Shown here: piece after piece, positions 1 through 9,639 of the stretch
How the letters are laid out: every line of letters starts with the position of its first letter
Position numbering within the stretch: position 1 is the first letter of the stretch
NCBI RefSeq assembly: GCF_002217795.2
Contig: NZ_AP018823.1
Coordinates: forward strand, 1,426,001 to 1,490,000
Source of the DNA: Aquitalea magnusonii
GTDB taxonomy: Bacteria; Pseudomonadota; Gammaproteobacteria; Burkholderiales; Chromobacteriaceae
Reading direction: 5' to 3'
DNA length: 64,000 nt
Notes under the pieces: model-generated
What the model saw: only the letters and a program-made list of their open reading frames with translations
The model's database searches: none
Told to the model about the DNA's origin: nothing
Made by a program: the position numbers and the translations under genes

Positions 1-351
1 TGGCAGCAAGGCAGCGAGGTATGGCGCGACGACAAACTGCTGTGGTGTGAACACAGCCATGTACCCGGAGACAGCCCCTTGCTGGCGTCGCCGGTGGGCA
101 TGGGCGGCCACAGCGTGCTGGCCAGCTTGCTGTGGGCCGGCCCGGCACTACCACCCGAACTGCATCAGGCCTGTCTGGCGCTGCCCTGCGCCGGACGTGC
201 CGCCGCCAGCCAGTTGCCCGGCCTCTGGCTGGCCCGCTTCATTGGCGACAGTGCCGAAGCCGCCCATCACTGGCTGCGTGCCTGTCGCGACCTGATCTAT
301 CCCTTCAGCCACGGACGCGCAGCCAGCCAGCCGCGCATCTGGGCAAGCTGA
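1..351 (+). CDS. ureD: Urease accessory protein UreD, C-terminal part (5' end outside window)
   Basis: The reading frame is open from the first base and has no start in the window, so only about the last 116 residues are seen. UreD (UreH) is the scaffold that, with UreF and UreG, delivers nickel to apo-urease in the cytoplasm. The visible part carries the usual family ending: a SPVGMGGHSVLASLLWAG stretch, then LARFIGDSAEAAHHWL, and the typical close PRIW plus two residues. It is the first urease gene seen and lies 15 bases before ureA, so it is very probably cotranscribed with the structural genes. What precedes it cannot be seen. Confidence 0.93.
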   Translation, partial: WQQGSEVWRDDKLLWCEHSHVPGDSPLLASPVGMGGHSVLASLLWAGPALPPELHQACLALPCAGRAAASQLPGLWLARFIGDSAEAAHHWLRACRDLIYPFSHGRAASQPRIWAS

Positions 352-366
352 CAAGAAAGCGCATTC

Positions 367-669
367 ATGGAACTGACCCCCCGCGAAAAAGACAAGCTGC
401 TGATCTTCACCGCCGGACTGGTGGCCGAACGCCGTCTGGCGCGCGGCCTGCAGCTGAATTACCCCGAGGCCGTGGCCTATATCAGCGCCGCCATTCTGGA
501 AGGCGCGCGCGATGGCCGCAGCGTGGCGGAGCTGATGCACTACGGCACCACGCTGCTTAGCCGCGAGCAGGTGATGGACGGCGTGCCGGAGATGATTCCG
601 GACATCCAGGTGGAGGCCACCTTTCCCGATGGCACCAAGCTGGTCACTGTGCACCAGCCCATTGTCTGA
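367..669 (+). CDS. ureA: Urease gamma subunit UreA
   Basis: A 100-residue protein of normal length for the gamma subunit, which packs against UreC in the cytoplasmic nickel urease that hydrolyses urea to ammonia and carbamate. It begins with the family pattern [20 protein letters not shown], continues with [12 protein letters not shown] and the [13 protein letters not shown] segment, and ends with the VTVHQPI motif. The separate ureA, ureB and ureC genes show the three-subunit bacterial arrangement rather than the fused Helicobacter or plant type. It sits between ureD and ureB on one transcript. Confidence 0.97.
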   Translation: MELTPREKDKLLIFTAGLVAERRLARGLQLNYPEAVAYISAAILEGARDGRSVAELMHYGTTLLSREQVMDGVPEMIPDIQVEATFPDGTKLVTVHQPIV

Positions 670-696
670 ACCTCATTCTGCCCACAGGAGACGCAG

Positions 697-1002
697 ATGA
701 TTCCAGGAGAAATCCGCGTGCGGGACGGCGAGATCACACTCAATGCCGACCGCGACACCATCAGCCTGGTGGTGGCCAATCGCGGCGATAGGCCGATACA
801 GGTCGGCTCGCATTACCACTTTGCCGAAGCCAACGACGCACTGCGGTTCGACCGCGCTGCCGCACGTGGTTTCCGGCTGAATATCGCCCCCGGTACGGCG
901 GTGCGTTTCGAGCCGGGCCAGACCCGGACGGTAGAACTGGTGGCGCTGGATGGCGCACGCCGCGTATTCGGCTTTCAGGGCCGGGTGATGGGGGACTTAT
1001 GA
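697..1002 (+). CDS. ureB: Urease beta subunit UreB
   Basis: A 101-residue beta subunit of urease. It opens with the standard [16 protein letters not shown], carries the conserved [21 protein letters not shown] segment in two parts, and has the [17 protein letters not shown] stretch near its C-terminus. An AGGAGA ribosome binding site precedes the ATG. The stop overlaps the ureC start (ATGA), which indicates translational coupling and matches the one-to-one stoichiometry of the subunits. The length is ordinary for the family. Confidence 0.97.
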   Translation: MIPGEIRVRDGEITLNADRDTISLVVANRGDRPIQVGSHYHFAEANDALRFDRAAARGFRLNIAPGTAVRFEPGQTRTVELVALDGARRVFGFQGRVMGDL

Positions 1003-2699
1003 AAATCAGCAGACAGGCCTATGCCGAAATGTTCGGCCCCACCACGGGCGATGCAGTGCGACTGGCCGATACCGGCCTGTGGGCACAGGTGGAGCGTGAC
1101 TTCACCGTTTATGGCGAAGAAGTGAAGTTTGGCGGTGGCAAGGTAATCCGCGACGGCATGGGCCAGGGTCAGTGCGTGGCTGCCGAGGTGGCGGATACCG
1201 TGATTACCAATGCGCTGATCATCGACCACTGGGGCATCGTCAAGGCTGATATCGGCCTGAAAGCGGGCCGCATCGCCGCCATCGGCAAGGCGGGCAACCC
1301 GGACATCCAGCCCGGTGTGGACATCCTGATCGGTGCGGCCACCGAAATCATTGCCGGTGAAGGCATGCTGGTGACAGCGGGCGGCATCGACAGCCATATC
1401 CATTTCATCTGCCCGCAGCAGATTGAAGAAGCACTGGCCGCGGGCATCACCACCATGATTGGTGGCGGCACCGGCCCGGCCACCGGCACCAATGCCACCA
1501 CCTGCACGCCGGGGCCGTGGCATATGGCCAGCATGCTCAAGGCGGCAGAAGGCTTTGCCATGAACCTGGGTTTTACCGGCAAGGGCAATGCCAGCCTGCC
1601 GGAAGCACTGCGCGAACAGGTGCGCGCCGGGGCCATCGGCCTGAAGCTGCATGAGGACTGGGGCAGCACCCCGGCCGCCATCGACAACTGCCTGAGCGTG
1701 GCGGACGAGATGGATGTGCAGGTGGCCATACACACCGACACGCTGAACGAATCCGGCTTTGTCGAAGCCACGCTGGCGGCGTTCAAGGGCCGCACCATCC
1801 ACACCTATCACACCGAGGGTGCCGGTGGCGGCCACGCGCCGGACATCATCAAGGCCTGCGGCTTTGCCAATGTGCTGCCCAGCTCCACCAATCCCACGCG
1901 GCCCTTCACCGTCAATACCATCGACGAGCACCTGGACATGCTGATGGTGTGCCATCACCTGGACCCGGCCATTGCCGAGGATGTGGCTTTTGCCGAAAGC
2001 CGTATCCGGCGCGAAACCATTGCCGCCGAAGACATCCTGCATGATCTGGGCGCGTTTGCCATGATGTCCTCCGACAGTCAGGCCATGGGCCGGGTGGGGG
2101 AGACCATCCTGCGGTGCTGGCAAACCGCCGACAAGATGAAACAGCAGCGCGGCCCGCTGGCCGGTGATGGCGAGGGCTGCGACAACGCCCGCATCAAGCG
2201 CTATATCGCCAAGTACACCATCAACCCGGCCATCACCCACGGCATCAGCCATGAGGTGGGCAGCATCGAAGTGGGCAAGCTGGCCGACCTGGTGCTGTGG
2301 AAGCCGATGTTCTTTGGCGTCAAGCCTTCGCTCATCCTCAAGGGCGGCATCATCGCCATGGCCGCCATGGGCGATGCCAATGCCAGCATTCCCACCCCGC
2401 AGCCGGTACACAGCCGCCCGATGTTCGGCAGCTTTGGCAAGGCCATTGCCGATGGCAGCGTCACCTTTGTTTCCCAGGCTGCGCTGGATGCCGGCATCGG
2501 CCAGGCGCTGGGCCTGAGCAAGCGACTGGTGGCAGTGCAGGGCTGCCGCAGCGTGCAGAAGACCGACCTGATCCACAACGACTACCTGCCGCAGATTGAA
2601 GTGGACCCGCAAAACTATCAGGTAAAAGCCGACGGTCAACTGCTGTGGTGCGAACCGGCCGCGGTGCTGCCCATGGCCCAGCGTTATTTCCTGTTCTGA
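999..2699 (+). CDS. ureC: Urease alpha (catalytic) subunit UreC
   Basis: A 566-residue amidohydrolase holding the dinickel centre of urease. The metal ligands are in place: His133 and His135 in [14 protein letters not shown], Lys216 in [10 protein letters not shown] (the lysine that is carbamylated and bridges the nickels), His245 in [10 protein letters not shown], His271 in [13 protein letters not shown] and Asp359 in [11 protein letters not shown]. The mobile active-site flap is recognised by MVCHHLD. Nothing suggests damage, so the enzyme should be active once matured by UreD, UreE, UreF and UreG. Translation is coupled to ureB by a four-base overlap. Confidence 0.98.
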   Translation: MKISRQAYAEMFGPTTGDAVRLADTGLWAQVERDFTVYGEEVKFGGGKVIRDGMGQGQCVAAEVADTVITNALIIDHWGIVKADIGLKAGRIAAIGKAGNPDIQPGVDILIGAATEIIAGEGMLVTAGGIDSHIHFICPQQIEEALAAGITTMIGGGTGPATGTNATTCTPGPWHMASMLKAAEGFAMNLGFTGKGNASLPEALREQVRAGAIGLKLHEDWGSTPAAIDNCLSVADEMDVQVAIHTDTLNESGFVEATLAAFKGRTIHTYHTEGAGGGHAPDIIKACGFANVLPSSTNPTRPFTVNTIDEHLDMLMVCHHLDPAIAEDVAFAESRIRRETIAAEDILHDLGAFAMMSSDSQAMGRVGETILRCWQTADKMKQQRGPLAGDGEGCDNARIKRYIAKYTINPAITHGISHEVGSIEVGKLADLVLWKPMFFGVKPSLILKGGIIAMAAMGDANASIPTPQPVHSRPMFGSFGKAIADGSVTFVSQAALDAGIGQALGLSKRLVAVQGCRSVQKTDLIHNDYLPQIEVDPQNYQVKADGQLLWCEPAAVLPMAQRYFLF

Positions 2700-2767
2700 A
2701 GATGGAGAAATCAGGGCATGGAAAGGCGTGTTTCTTCGGATGGAAAACCAGAAAGCGAGACAGGAAT

Positions 2768-3265
2768 ATGCTGGTTGTCACACAACGTTTATCGCAGGCC
2801 GCCGGCTGGGAGGCCGAGCTGCTGTTGACTTTTGAATTGCGTAGCAAAACCCGGCTGCGCACCCGCGCCAGCAATGGCGAAGAGGTTGGCCTGTTCCTGC
2901 CGGCAGGCGCACCGCTGGCCGATGGCCAGTTGCTGCAGGCCGAGGACGGGCGGGTGTTGCGCGTGGTGGCGGCGGACGAGCCGCTGCTGCATGTGCGCTG
3001 CGCCAATGCACAGGAGCTGTGCCGCGCCGCCTACCATCTGGGCAATCGCCACGTGCATCTACAAGTGGGCGATGGCTGGCTGCGGCTGCTGGACGACTAT
3101 GTGCTGGAACAAATGCTGCAGCAGTTGGGGGCGGAGGTAAGCCGCCTGTTTGCGCCGTTCAATCCGGAAAGCGGTGCCTACGGCGGCGGGCATCATCATT
3201 CGCACGGCAAGGATGCGGCCTTCCAGTACGCGCCCAAGCTGCATCTGTTTGGCCAGCCGGCATGA
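2768..3265 (+). CDS. ureE: Urease accessory nickel metallochaperone UreE
   Basis: A 165-residue UreE, the dimeric nickel carrier that supplies UreG during urease maturation. The N-terminal domain holds LTFELRSKTRLR and GEEVGLFLPAGAPLADGQLL; the C-terminal metal-binding domain has YHLGNRHVHLQ, with the conserved nickel-binding histidine, and FNPESGAYGGGHHHSHG. The tail is only mildly histidine-rich, unlike the long His tail of Klebsiella UreE. The ATG before LVVTQRLSQAAG follows CAGGAAT; more upstream in-frame starts would lie inside the end of ureC and add a basic segment absent from the family. Its stop overlaps the ureF start (ATGA). Confidence 0.95.
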   Translation: MLVVTQRLSQAAGWEAELLLTFELRSKTRLRTRASNGEEVGLFLPAGAPLADGQLLQAEDGRVLRVVAADEPLLHVRCANAQELCRAAYHLGNRHVHLQVGDGWLRLLDDYVLEQMLQQLGAEVSRLFAPFNPESGAYGGGHHHSHGKDAAFQYAPKLHLFGQPA

Positions 3266-3945
3266 CGGCATTGCTGCCGCTGTTGCAACTGTTGCGCCTG
3301 GCCAGTCCGGGCCTGCCGATTGGCGGTTTCAGCTATTCGCAGGGGCTGGAAAGCGCGCTGGAGCTGGGCCTGGTCCACGATGCCGCCAGCGCCCGCCAGT
3401 GGCTGGGCGATGCCTTGCAAGGCCCGGTCTGCCAGTTTGACGCCGCCTTGCTGGTGCAAGCCATACGAATGGTGGCCGCTGCTGACGCGCAGGGTTTGGC
3501 CCGGCTCAATCAGCGCTATCTGGCCAGCCGTGACTGCCGCGAACAGCAGCAGGAAACCCTGCAGATGGGCTACTCGCTGCGCCAGTTGCTGGCCGGTCTG
3601 CCGGAAGGCCAGGCCATGGGCTGGCCTGTCAGCTTGCTGGACGAGGACATCTGCCTGCCGGTGGCCTGGGCCATGGCGGCGCAGGTGCTGGGCATTGCCG
3701 AGCGCGAGGCGCTGACCGCCCTGTTGTGGAGCTGGCTGGAAAACCAGGTGATGGTGCTGCTCAAGGCCATGCCCATGGGGCAGAGCGCCGGTCAGCAACT
3801 GCTGTCTGCGCTGTTGCCGCTGCTGGCCAGTGCGGTGGAGCGCGCCATCAGCCTGCCTGCCGAACAACACAGCAATTTTGCCCCCGGCCTGATGTGGGCG
3901 GCCATGAGGCATGAAACCCAATACAGCAGGCTGTTCCGATCATGA
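3262..3945 (+). CDS. ureF: Urease accessory protein UreF
   Basis: A 227-residue, largely helical UreF, which binds UreD and gates the GTPase UreG during nickel insertion into urease. The family start is clear: LLQLLRLASPGLPIGGFSYS followed by QGLESALELG. Other recognisable pieces are SRDCREQQQETLQMGYSLRQL, seen in two blocks, and the C-terminal NFAPGLMWAAMRHETQYSRLFRS. The ATG overlaps the ureE stop, so that start is chosen over farther upstream in-frame codons. About 80 bases follow before the acetyltransferase gene, longer than the other gaps of this operon. Confidence 0.95.
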   Translation: MTALLPLLQLLRLASPGLPIGGFSYSQGLESALELGLVHDAASARQWLGDALQGPVCQFDAALLVQAIRMVAAADAQGLARLNQRYLASRDCREQQQETLQMGYSLRQLLAGLPEGQAMGWPVSLLDEDICLPVAWAMAAQVLGIAEREALTALLWSWLENQVMVLLKAMPMGQSAGQQLLSALLPLLASAVERAISLPAEQHSNFAPGLMWAAMRHETQYSRLFRS

Positions 3946-4028
3946 GTCGGTGGATTCGCTGCTTTGCCGCCCCGCTGCGGCAGCACGGCCTCAGCCCCGC
4001 GTTTTAGCATTCTGACAAGCCTCACACC

Positions 4029-4538
4029 ATGCAAATCATCATTGATGAACTGAGCGACCCGCGCGTGCATGCGCTGCTGCAGGAACATCTGGCCGGCATG
4101 TATGCCAACTCGCCAGCGGCAAGCGTACACGCACTGGACCTGACCGGGCTGCAAGCCCCTGATATCACCTTCTGGACCGCGTGGGAGGGGGAGGTGCTGC
4201 TGGGCTGTGGCGCGCTCAAGCAGCTTGAGCCCGCGCATGGCGAAATCAAATCCATGCGCACCGCCGCCGCCCATCTGCGCAAGGGCGTGGCGCAGCGTAT
4301 GCTGGCGCACATTCTGCACACCGCGCAGCAACGCGGCTATCAGCGGCTCAGCCTGGAAACCGGCAGCAGCGCGGCATTTCTGCCTGCGCTGGCCTTGTAT
4401 GAAAGCTTTGGTTTTAGCCGCTGCGGGCCGTTTGCCCATTACCGTGAAGATCCGTTCAGTATCTTCATGAGTAAACAACTCCAGACTGAATCCCCATCTG
4501 CCACCGTATTACCTCAGTACAAAGGACATCCAGCATGA
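4029..4538 (+). CDS. GNAT-family N-acetyltransferase embedded in the urease operon
   Basis: A 169-residue predicted GNAT acetyltransferase that should use acetyl-CoA. The core shows the GNAT order: a beta strand with [12 protein letters not shown], then [21 protein letters not shown], where the R/KGxGxA pyrophosphate loop has the form RKGVAQRM, then the motif-B block [23 protein letters not shown]. This resembles the YesJ/PaiA-like group, but the acceptor substrate cannot be told. Its stop codon overlaps the ureG start (ATGA), so it is translated as part of the urease accessory block, between ureF and ureG. No urease role is known for GNAT proteins in the standard pathway, so any link is inference from position. 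Confidence 0.88.
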   Translation: MQIIIDELSDPRVHALLQEHLAGMYANSPAASVHALDLTGLQAPDITFWTAWEGEVLLGCGALKQLEPAHGEIKSMRTAAAHLRKGVAQRMLAHILHTAQQRGYQRLSLETGSSAAFLPALALYESFGFSRCGPFAHYREDPFSIFMSKQLQTESPSATVLPQYKGHPA

Positions 4539-5146
4539 AACAGACCGCACTTCGCGTGGGCATTGGCGGGCCGGTCGGCTCGGGCAAGACCCACCTCACC
4601 TGGGCGCTGTGCAGCGCCCTGCGCGATATCTACAACGTGGCCGTGGTGACCAACGATATCTATACCCAGGAAGACGCGCAGTTTCTGGTGAAGAACGAGG
4701 CGCTGGCACCAGACCGCATCATCGGCGTGGAAACCGGCGGCTGCCCGCATACCGCCATCCGCGAGGATGCGTCGATCAATCTGGAAGCGGTGGCGCGGTT
4801 GAATGCGCGCCATCCGGGACTGGACGTGATCTTTATCGAAAGCGGCGGCGACAATCTGGCCGCCACCTTCAGCCCCGAGCTGTCCGACCTCACCATCTAT
4901 GTGATCGATGTGTCCGCCGGCGACAAGATTCCGCGCAAGGGCGGGCCGGGTATTTGCAAGTCGGACCTGTTGGTGATCAACAAGATCGACCTGGCACCGC
5001 TGGTGGGCGCGTCGCTGGAGGTGATGGAGCGTGATGCGCGCAAGATGCGCGGCGAGCGGCCGTTTGTGTTTAGTAATCTGAAAAGCGGGCAGGGCTTGGC
5101 CGACATCATCGCCATCATCGAGGAAAAGGGCATGCTCAAACTGTGA
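4535..5146 (+). CDS. ureG: Urease accessory GTPase UreG
   Basis: A 203-residue SIMIBI-class GTPase that binds nickel and GTP and drives urease activation. The P-loop is [13 protein letters not shown]; the switch region [15 protein letters not shown] follows; the nickel-binding CPH motif lies in [17 protein letters not shown]; the guanine-specificity motif NKID is in [14 protein letters not shown]. Length and motifs are those of an intact protein. The ATG overlaps the stop of the GNAT gene. It is the last gene of the urease operon; the next gene converges from the other strand 50 bases away. Confidence 0.97.
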   Translation: MKQTALRVGIGGPVGSGKTHLTWALCSALRDIYNVAVVTNDIYTQEDAQFLVKNEALAPDRIIGVETGGCPHTAIREDASINLEAVARLNARHPGLDVIFIESGGDNLAATFSPELSDLTIYVIDVSAGDKIPRKGGPGICKSDLLVINKIDLAPLVGASLEVMERDARKMRGERPFVFSNLKSGQGLADIIAIIEEKGMLKL

Positions 5147-5199
5147 GCCGAAGCCGCCGCCCATCCGGCAGGCGCGGTATGGATGGCGCGGGGCGGCCC

Positions 5200-6117
5200 T
5201 CAGTGGGCGCGCCCAAGGGCGATGGCAACCGCCGAGGTGCGGGTTTCCACTCCCAGTTTGGCAAACACATGCTCCAGATGCTTGTTGACGGTGCGCGGGC
5301 TCATGCCAAGGATGTCAGCAATATCGCGATTGGTCTTGCCCAGGCTCAGCCAGTGCAGCACCTCGGCCTCGCGCTGGGTCAGGCGGAAGGCCGCCACCAG
5401 CGCGGCCACGCTGGATTGCACACCGTCTTCGCGCAGCACCACCAGCCATTCCGCTGCGCCGGGGGCCAGGTGAAAACTGGCCAGCAGCCGCTGGCCGGCC
5501 TCTCCCGGCCACTGCCCCGGCAGCTCCTGCCCGGCCAGCCTGGCCTGCTCGGCATGGCAAGCCCAGCGCAACAGCGGCTGCGGTGCCTGTTCGCCCACTA
5601 CGTCGAAGTAGCGCTGCAGTAGCTGACGGGCCAGCGCGGTCTGCCACAGCAGGCGGCCGCTGTGCGGGTCCAGCGCCAGCGTGGCCTGGCCAAAGGCATC
5701 CAGCGCGCTGCGTGCCTGCTGCATCTGGCGGGCATTGGCCGTGTGCGCGGCAATGCGCGCCAGCACTTCCGGTGGCCGCAGCGGTTTGGTGACATAGTCG
5801 GCCCCGCCGGCGGCAAAGGCCGCCACCACGTGTTCGCTCTCGGTCAGGCCGGTCATGAACACGATGGGAATGGGCCGGGTGACAAAATCCGCCTTCAGCC
5901 GCCGTGCCACTTCAAAACCGTCCATGCCCGGCATGAGGGCATCCAGCAGAATCACATCCGGCAGGCTGAGCCGGGCGCGCTGCAGCGCGGCTTCTCCATG
6001 CGTGGCCACCAGCACGGTGTAGCCGGCAGCGTCCAGCGCATCGTGCAGCAATTGCAGATTGTCCGGCACATCATCCACGATCAGCACCAGTGGGCTGCGT
6101 TGTGCGGCCTTGTCCAT
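5200..6117 (-). CDS. Response regulator, receiver plus LuxR-type HTH
   Basis: A 305-residue response regulator. Residues about 10-125 form a receiver domain with the acidic pair in LIVDDVPDN, phospho-acceptor Asp59 in DVILLDALMPGMDG and the conserved lysine in ADYVTKPL. A middle stretch of about 100 residues has no family I recognise. The C-terminal 60 residues are a LuxR/GerE DNA-binding domain with LTQREAEVLHWLSLGKTNRD and MSPRTVNKHLEHVFAKLGV. Its ATG overlaps the stop of the upstream sensor kinase (ATGA), so the two form one coupled unit. Its regulon is not shown by the sequence; the converging urease operon and the porin behind the kinase are the obvious candidates. Confidence 0.92.
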   Translation of the reverse strand: MDKAAQRSPLVLIVDDVPDNLQLLHDALDAAGYTVLVATHGEAALQRARLSLPDVILLDALMPGMDGFEVARRLKADFVTRPIPIVFMTGLTESEHVVAAFAAGGADYVTKPLRPPEVLARIAAHTANARQMQQARSALDAFGQATLALDPHSGRLLWQTALARQLLQRYFDVVGEQAPQPLLRWACHAEQARLAGQELPGQWPGEAGQRLLASFHLAPGAAEWLVVLREDGVQSSVAALVAAFRLTQREAEVLHWLSLGKTNRDIADILGMSPRTVNKHLEHVFAKLGVETRTSAVAIALGRAH

Positions 6118-9100
6118 CAGGCTTGGTCCTTATCCGGCTGCGCCAGGCTGCGCAGCGCATCAAGTTGAAAGTTTGCCGCCAGCGCCTCGGCCCGGCGCAG
6201 GAATTCAGCATATTGGGTGGTTTGGCCGGCCAGGGTGTGCAAGGCGGCCTTCACTCCCTTGGGGTAGCCCAGTTGCAGCGCCTCCAGCAAGGGCTGCAGC
6301 AAGTCGGCTGGCGGCAGGCTCAGCGCCGCTGCGCTGGCATGCAAGGGTTGCAGGGCAGGGCTGGCCAGCGGCTGGCTGTCGCTGTGCCATTGCAGCGCCA
6401 GCCTTTGCCCCAGCCAGTCCAGTATCTCTTGCAGGCGGATGGGTTTGACGAAAAAATCCGCCGCGCTGATGCCGACATCGTTGTCCTGGCCCTTGTCAAA
6501 GGCATTGGCCGAGATGACGGCCAGTTGCGCGGCATCGGGCTGGCCCTGTTGTAGCTGACGGATGGCGCGCAGTGTTTGCCAGCCGTCCATGCCCGGCATG
6601 GCCAGGTCCATGAACACCGCATGCGGGCGAAAGCTGGCCAGTTGCGCCAGACAGGCGGCACCACTACTGGCCTCGGCCAGCTCAAAACCCAGTGCTTGCA
6701 GCATGTGGCGCAGCATGGCGCGGTCCACCGCCTCGTTGTCCACCAGCAAGAGGCGGCGGCGCGGCCCGGCATAGCCGGTACGCTGCAGCCGTGGCACGGC
6801 CTGTTCGGCCTGCTGGCCGTGCAGCGCCGGCAGGAACAGCCGCACGGTAAACAGCGCGCCCTGTCCCGGCGTGCTGTCCAGGCGGATTTCGCCGCCCATC
6901 AGGTCGGTCAGCATCTTGCTGATGGTCAGGCCCAGCCCGCTGCCACCTTGTTGCGACTGGCGGCCACGCTCGAAGGGCTCAAACAGCCGGGCCTGGTCCT
7001 CGGCCGCAATCCCCGGCCCGCTGTCACGAATGGTAAAGGTGGCCATTTCGCGCTGATAGCGCAGCCCCAGGCTGACCTCGCCGCAGTGGGTGAACTTGAC
7101 CGCATTGCCCAGCAGGTTGATCAGGATCTGCCGCAGGCGCTTTTCATCGGCGCGTACCACTTGCGGCAGTTCGCCTTGCGGGACAAAGCTGAAATCCAGC
7201 CCTTTTTGCTGCGCCTGCAGGCTGAACATGGCCACCAACTGCTTGATGAAGGCGGTAAAGTCCAGCGGGCGCATGTCCAGTGTCAGCTTGCCGCTTTCAA
7301 TGCGGGCAATGTCCATGGTGCCTTCTATCACCGACAGCAGGTGGTCGCCGCTCTTGTACACCACTTCCACTGCCTGGCGCGCCGCTGCTGACAGGCTGGC
7401 ATCGGCATGCAGAATCTGTGCATAGCCCAGCATGCTGTTGAGCGGGGTGCGTAATTCATGGCTGATGGTGCTGACATAGCGGCTCTTGGCCTGATTGGCC
7501 TGCTCGGCCGCTTCGCGCGCCTGCTGCAGCAGCAGATCGGTCTGGCGGTGCGAGTCGATTTCCTGCTGTAGCAGGCGGGTCTGGCGGCGCGATTCCTCCT
7601 GTGCCACCTGGCGGCTATTGCGGGTCAGCACCATCCACCAGGCCAGTACGCTGCTGGCCAGCAGCAGCACGGCAAACAGGCGGAACAGCAGGCCGGCCAG
7701 CCCGGCCACCGCACCTTCCTGCCGGGCGATGAAATACAACAGGCCCAGCAGCAATAGCAAGAAAGCCGTGATGCCGGTCATCAGCAGCAGGTAATGCCCC
7801 AGCCCGCGTTGCAGATAAGGTTGCAGGCCGCGCGGCAGCAGGCGCTGCAACAAGCCCTGCCATTGCGCCGCCAGCGTGGCCTGCGGCTTGCACAGATCGC
7901 CGCAGCGCACATCCAGTGTGCAGCACAGCGAGCAGATGTGGCCTTGATACGCCGGGCAGCCCACGATGTCTTCCGCCTCGTATTCGCGCTGGCACAGCAC
8001 GCAGCGATAGCGTGCCTGCTGCATGCCGGAGGGGCGGCGCGCCAGATAATAGCGCCCGCCGCTCAGCCAGGCGAACAGCGGCGAGAGCAGCAGCGCGGCA
8101 CACATGGCCACCAGCGGTGACAGCGCCTGCGCCGTCTCGCCCATCACCCCCAGATGGGCGGCCACCGCCAGCAGCGATGAGAGCGCCATCGCGCCCAGCC
8201 CCACCGGGTTGATGTCGTACAGATAGCCGCGCCGGAACTCGATGCCGGGCGGACTGAGCCCCAGCGGCTTGTTGATCAGCAAATCCGCCACCACCGTCAT
8301 GATCCAGGAAATGGCGATATTGCTGTACAGCGCCAGCACCTGCCCCAGCGCCTGAAACACCTCCAGCTCCATCAGCAACAGGGCAATCAGCGTATTGAAC
8401 ACCACCCACACCACCCGGCCCGGATGACTGTGGGTGAGGCGGGAAAAGAAATTGGACCACGCCAGGCTGCCGGCATAGGCATTGGTGACGTTGATCTTGA
8501 GCTGGGACACGATGACAAACAGCGTGGTGGCGGCAATGGCCAGCCGGCCATCGCTGAACACATGGGAATAGCCGATCAGATACATCTGGTTCGGGTCCAC
8601 CGCCTTGGCCAGCGGCACCGCATTGCGCAGGGCCAGCCAGGCCAGCAGCGCGCCGCCCAGCATCTTGGCCACGCCCGGCAGTACCCAGCCCGGTCCGCCC
8701 AGCAGGCAGGCCAGCCACCAGCTACGCGCATTGTCAGCGGTGCGCGGCGGCATGAAGCGCAGATAATCCGCCTGTTCGCCCATCTGGGTAATCAGTGCAA
8801 TGCCCACCGCGAAGGCCGCACCAAAACTGCGCAGCTCAAACTGCGTGCCTGCGCCGTACGCACCAGGGTAATGCCACAGGCCCTGCACGGCAGCAGGCTC
8901 CTGCCACAGCACAAAGCCATAGGGCAGCAGCAAGAGCAGCAGCCACAAGGGCTGGGTCCAGCTTTGCAGGCGGCTGATGGCAGTAACCCCATGCGTAACC
9001 AGCGGCAGCACCAGCAAGGCGCACAGCAGGTATCCGGCTACTGGCGGAATGCCGAAGCCCAGCTCCAGCGCATAAGCCATGATGGCCGCTTCCAGCGCAA

Positions 9101-9506
9101 AAAAAATGAAGGTGAAGGAGGCGTAGATCAGCGAGGTAACGGTGGAGCCGATATAGCCGAAACCGGCACCACGGGTCAGCAAATCCATATCCACCCCGTA
9201 ACGGGCGGCATACACCGAGATCGGCAGCCCGGCCAGCAAGATCACCAGCCCGGTCAGCAGGATGGCCAGCAGGGCATTGAAGAAACCGGCCTGCACCAGC
9301 ATGGTGGCCCCCACGGCTTCCAGCACCAGAAAAGACGCCGCCCCGCCCAGCGCGGTATTGGCCACCCGCCACAGCGACCACTGGCGAAAGCGGCGCGGGG
9401 TAAAGCGCAGCGCATAGTCTTCCAGCGACTCGCGCGCCACCCAACTGTTGTAGTCGCGGCGTAGCTGCAGAACTTGCTGGGGCGGGTTTGCTGGCTGGTG
9501 TGACAC
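6117..9506 (-). CDS. Hybrid histidine kinase fused to an NCS1-family permease
   Basis: A 1129-residue inner-membrane sensor, counted from a GTG start before SHQPANPPQQ. Residues about 20-490 form a complete 12-span NCS1 transporter domain (family of uracil, cytosine, allantoin and hydantoin permeases), with the typical RFTPRRFRQWSLWRVANTAL entry. Residues 502-539 hold a cysteine cluster (C502, C505, C517, C525, C528, C529, C535, C539) that could bind zinc. Two more membrane spans (571-630) and a coiled coil lead to HisKA with His683 in STISHELRTPLNS, an ATPase domain (NLLGNAVKFT, GSGLGLTIS) and a receiver with Asp967. A degenerate alpha-helical tail follows. A longer start would run through unrelated sequence that overlaps an ABC remnant, so it was rejected. 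The ligand is unknown; a nitrogen-rich purine-type compound is a fair guess. Confidence 0.93.
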   Translation of the reverse strand: MSHQPANPPQQVLQLRRDYNSWVARESLEDYALRFTPRRFRQWSLWRVANTALGGAASFLVLEAVGATMLVQAGFFNALLAILLTGLVILLAGLPISVYAARYGVDMDLLTRGAGFGYIGSTVTSLIYASFTFIFFALEAAIMAYALELGFGIPPVAGYLLCALLVLPLVTHGVTAISRLQSWTQPLWLLLLLLPYGFVLWQEPAAVQGLWHYPGAYGAGTQFELRSFGAAFAVGIALITQMGEQADYLRFMPPRTADNARSWWLACLLGGPGWVLPGVAKMLGGALLAWLALRNAVPLAKAVDPNQMYLIGYSHVFSDGRLAIAATTLFVIVSQLKINVTNAYAGSLAWSNFFSRLTHSHPGRVVWVVFNTLIALLLMELEVFQALGQVLALYSNIAISWIMTVVADLLINKPLGLSPPGIEFRRGYLYDINPVGLGAMALSSLLAVAAHLGVMGETAQALSPLVAMCAALLLSPLFAWLSGGRYYLARRPSGMQQARYRCVLCQREYEAEDIVGCPAYQGHICSLCCTLDVRCGDLCKPQATLAAQWQGLLQRLLPRGLQPYLQRGLGHYLLLMTGITAFLLLLLGLLYFIARQEGAVAGLAGLLFRLFAVLLLASSVLAWWMVLTRNSRQVAQEESRRQTRLLQQEIDSHRQTDLLLQQAREAAEQANQAKSRYVSTISHELRTPLNSMLGYAQILHADASLSAAARQAVEVVYKSGDHLLSVIEGTMDIARIESGKLTLDMRPLDFTAFIKQLVAMFSLQAQQKGLDFSFVPQGELPQVVRADEKRLRQILINLLGNAVKFTHCGEVSLGLRYQREMATFTIRDSGPGIAAEDQARLFEPFERGRQSQQGGSGLGLTISKMLTDLMGGEIRLDSTPGQGALFTVRLFLPALHGQQAEQAVPRLQRTGYAGPRRRLLLVDNEAVDRAMLRHMLQALGFELAEASSGAACLAQLASFRPHAVFMDLAMPGMDGWQTLRAIRQLQQGQPDAAQLAVISANAFDKGQDNDVGISAADFFVKPIRLQEILDWLGQRLALQWHSDSQPLASPALQPLHASAAALSLPPADLLQPLLEALQLGYPKGVKAALHTLAGQTTQYAEFLRRAEALAANFQLDALRSLAQPDKDQA

Positions 9507-9639
9507 GCGTTTGGCCTGTGGTGTGCTGGGATCAGACCTGCACGCAAAAAACCTGCCAGTGTATGGGCAATGGCAATATTTAATTGGCCCCCGCTTGCGT
9601 GCGGCGCTGCGCGGATTAAAAACGCATGCTTGGCCGCCG

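Noticed and set aside
975..2639. Long open frame on the minus strand opposite ureC
   Set aside because: UreC is unmistakable on the plus strand. The antisense frame is His/Gly/Ala/Arg-rich without homology, a usual by-product of GC-rich codon use. The same holds for the long frames opposite the peptide-binding proteins, dbpA, uvrA, mmuM and the decarboxylase.
3942..4007. 21-codon frame starting inside the ureF stop (ATGA)
   Set aside because: The coupling is suggestive, but there is no homology and the length is too small. It may only be a chance frame in the gap between ureF and the GNAT gene.
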